From NCBI RefSeq assembly GCF_032062135.1, contig NC_092859.1, positions 84,819,067-84,883,066 of the forward strand: DNA of 64,000 nt, read 5' to 3'. Numbering within the stretch: position 1 is the stretch's first letter; each line of letters begins with the position of its first letter. Of the stretch, positions 63,722 through 64,000 are shown piece after piece. Below the pieces are notes generated by a model. That model saw only the letters and a program-made list of their open reading frames with translations, made no database searches and was not told the origin of the DNA. The translations under genes and the position numbers were made by a program. The DNA comes from Pyxicephalus adspersus (lineage: Eukaryota; Chordata; Amphibia; Anura; Pyxicephalidae).

Positions 63722-64000
63722 CTAAATACAGAAATAAACTTGATATACTAGAAAGAATTTAACATGGGAAAATCTCCTACCCTGCTAATCTCAAGGCAGC
63801 TAAAGCTTCTTTGCCATGATATACTGAAGTATTAAACCCTTACAGGGAAACATATGTAACTAATGTACAAAATCCAATGATTTGCAGGAAAGGAAAACAT
63901 TTACACACTGAGATAGGTCATAAAAACTTAAGTTGTGCACTTTTGAGTTGTAACTTTTCTTCCTAACCAATGACATACAATCTCATTACAATTGATATCC
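63722..64000 (-). other. hmga2: hmga2 intron 1 (3' end only)
   Basis: The acceptor side of intron 1 (TATTTAG before exon 2) and 280 nt of AT-rich intron up to the window edge. Nothing else is visible. Confidence 0.8.

Noticed and set aside
1..64000. CRISPR array, bacterial operon or viral genome
   Set aside because: No regularly spaced direct repeats, no dense coding, and spliced vertebrate exons are present; I saw no endogenous retrovirus with recognisable LTR and pol.

Overview
This is vertebrate nuclear DNA, most likely from a frog (Anura). It is AT-rich, has very few coding bases, and is full of vertebrate-type transposable elements: Tc1-like elements, a mariner, TTAA-flanked T2/Kolobok-like MITEs, L1/Tx1-like LINE remnants, and tRNA-derived SINEs with an L2-type tail. 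Several repeat families match what I remember of ranoid frog genomes. That placement is from memory, not from a search.

The only gene I can support is hmga2 (high mobility group AT-hook 2), on the minus strand. Four of its five exons are in the window: exon 2 (63632-63721, second AT-hook), exon 3 (53776-53826, third AT-hook), exon 4 (22507-22533, linker) and the coding start of exon 5 (13418-13462, acidic tail plus stop). All have GT/AG splice sites, all introns are phase 0, and together they encode 70 residues and a stop. Exon 1, with the first AT-hook and the start codon, lies beyond position 64000. Introns 2, 3 and 4 are about 9.8, 31.2 and 9.0 kb.

The 3' UTR runs leftward from 13417 to a poly(A) signal at 6532-6537, about 6.9 kb. 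It carries seven let-7 seed matches of 7 or 8 nt. The first match just after the stop, a middle match, and the pair near the 3' end correspond to sites I recall from the mammalian HMGA2 UTR. A block of about 2.1 kb (10540-12640) with internal direct repeats accounts for much of the extra length.

From 1 to 6505 the window holds downstream flanking DNA: a broken Tc1-like transposase (1235-1770), a GC-rich repeat cut by a retroposed LINE-like tail (1881-2420), and unassigned sequence. The introns hold almost all the remaining mobile DNA. Positions 25-36 kb form a cluster of six DNA transposons: four PIF/Harbinger-like MITE copies, a TA-flanked MITE and a broken mariner with both ends intact. Around 40.0-41.7 kb lies a Tc1 composite with long inverted arms. 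At 46.6-47.15 kb a SINE is interrupted by a second LINE-type tail. Degenerate L1-like reverse transcriptase remnants lie at 22.86-23.24 kb and 36.9-38.1 kb. I see no tRNA, rRNA, CRISPR or bacterial-type system. The strongest biology here is the let-7/HMGA2 post-transcriptional circuit and the nested transposon history.
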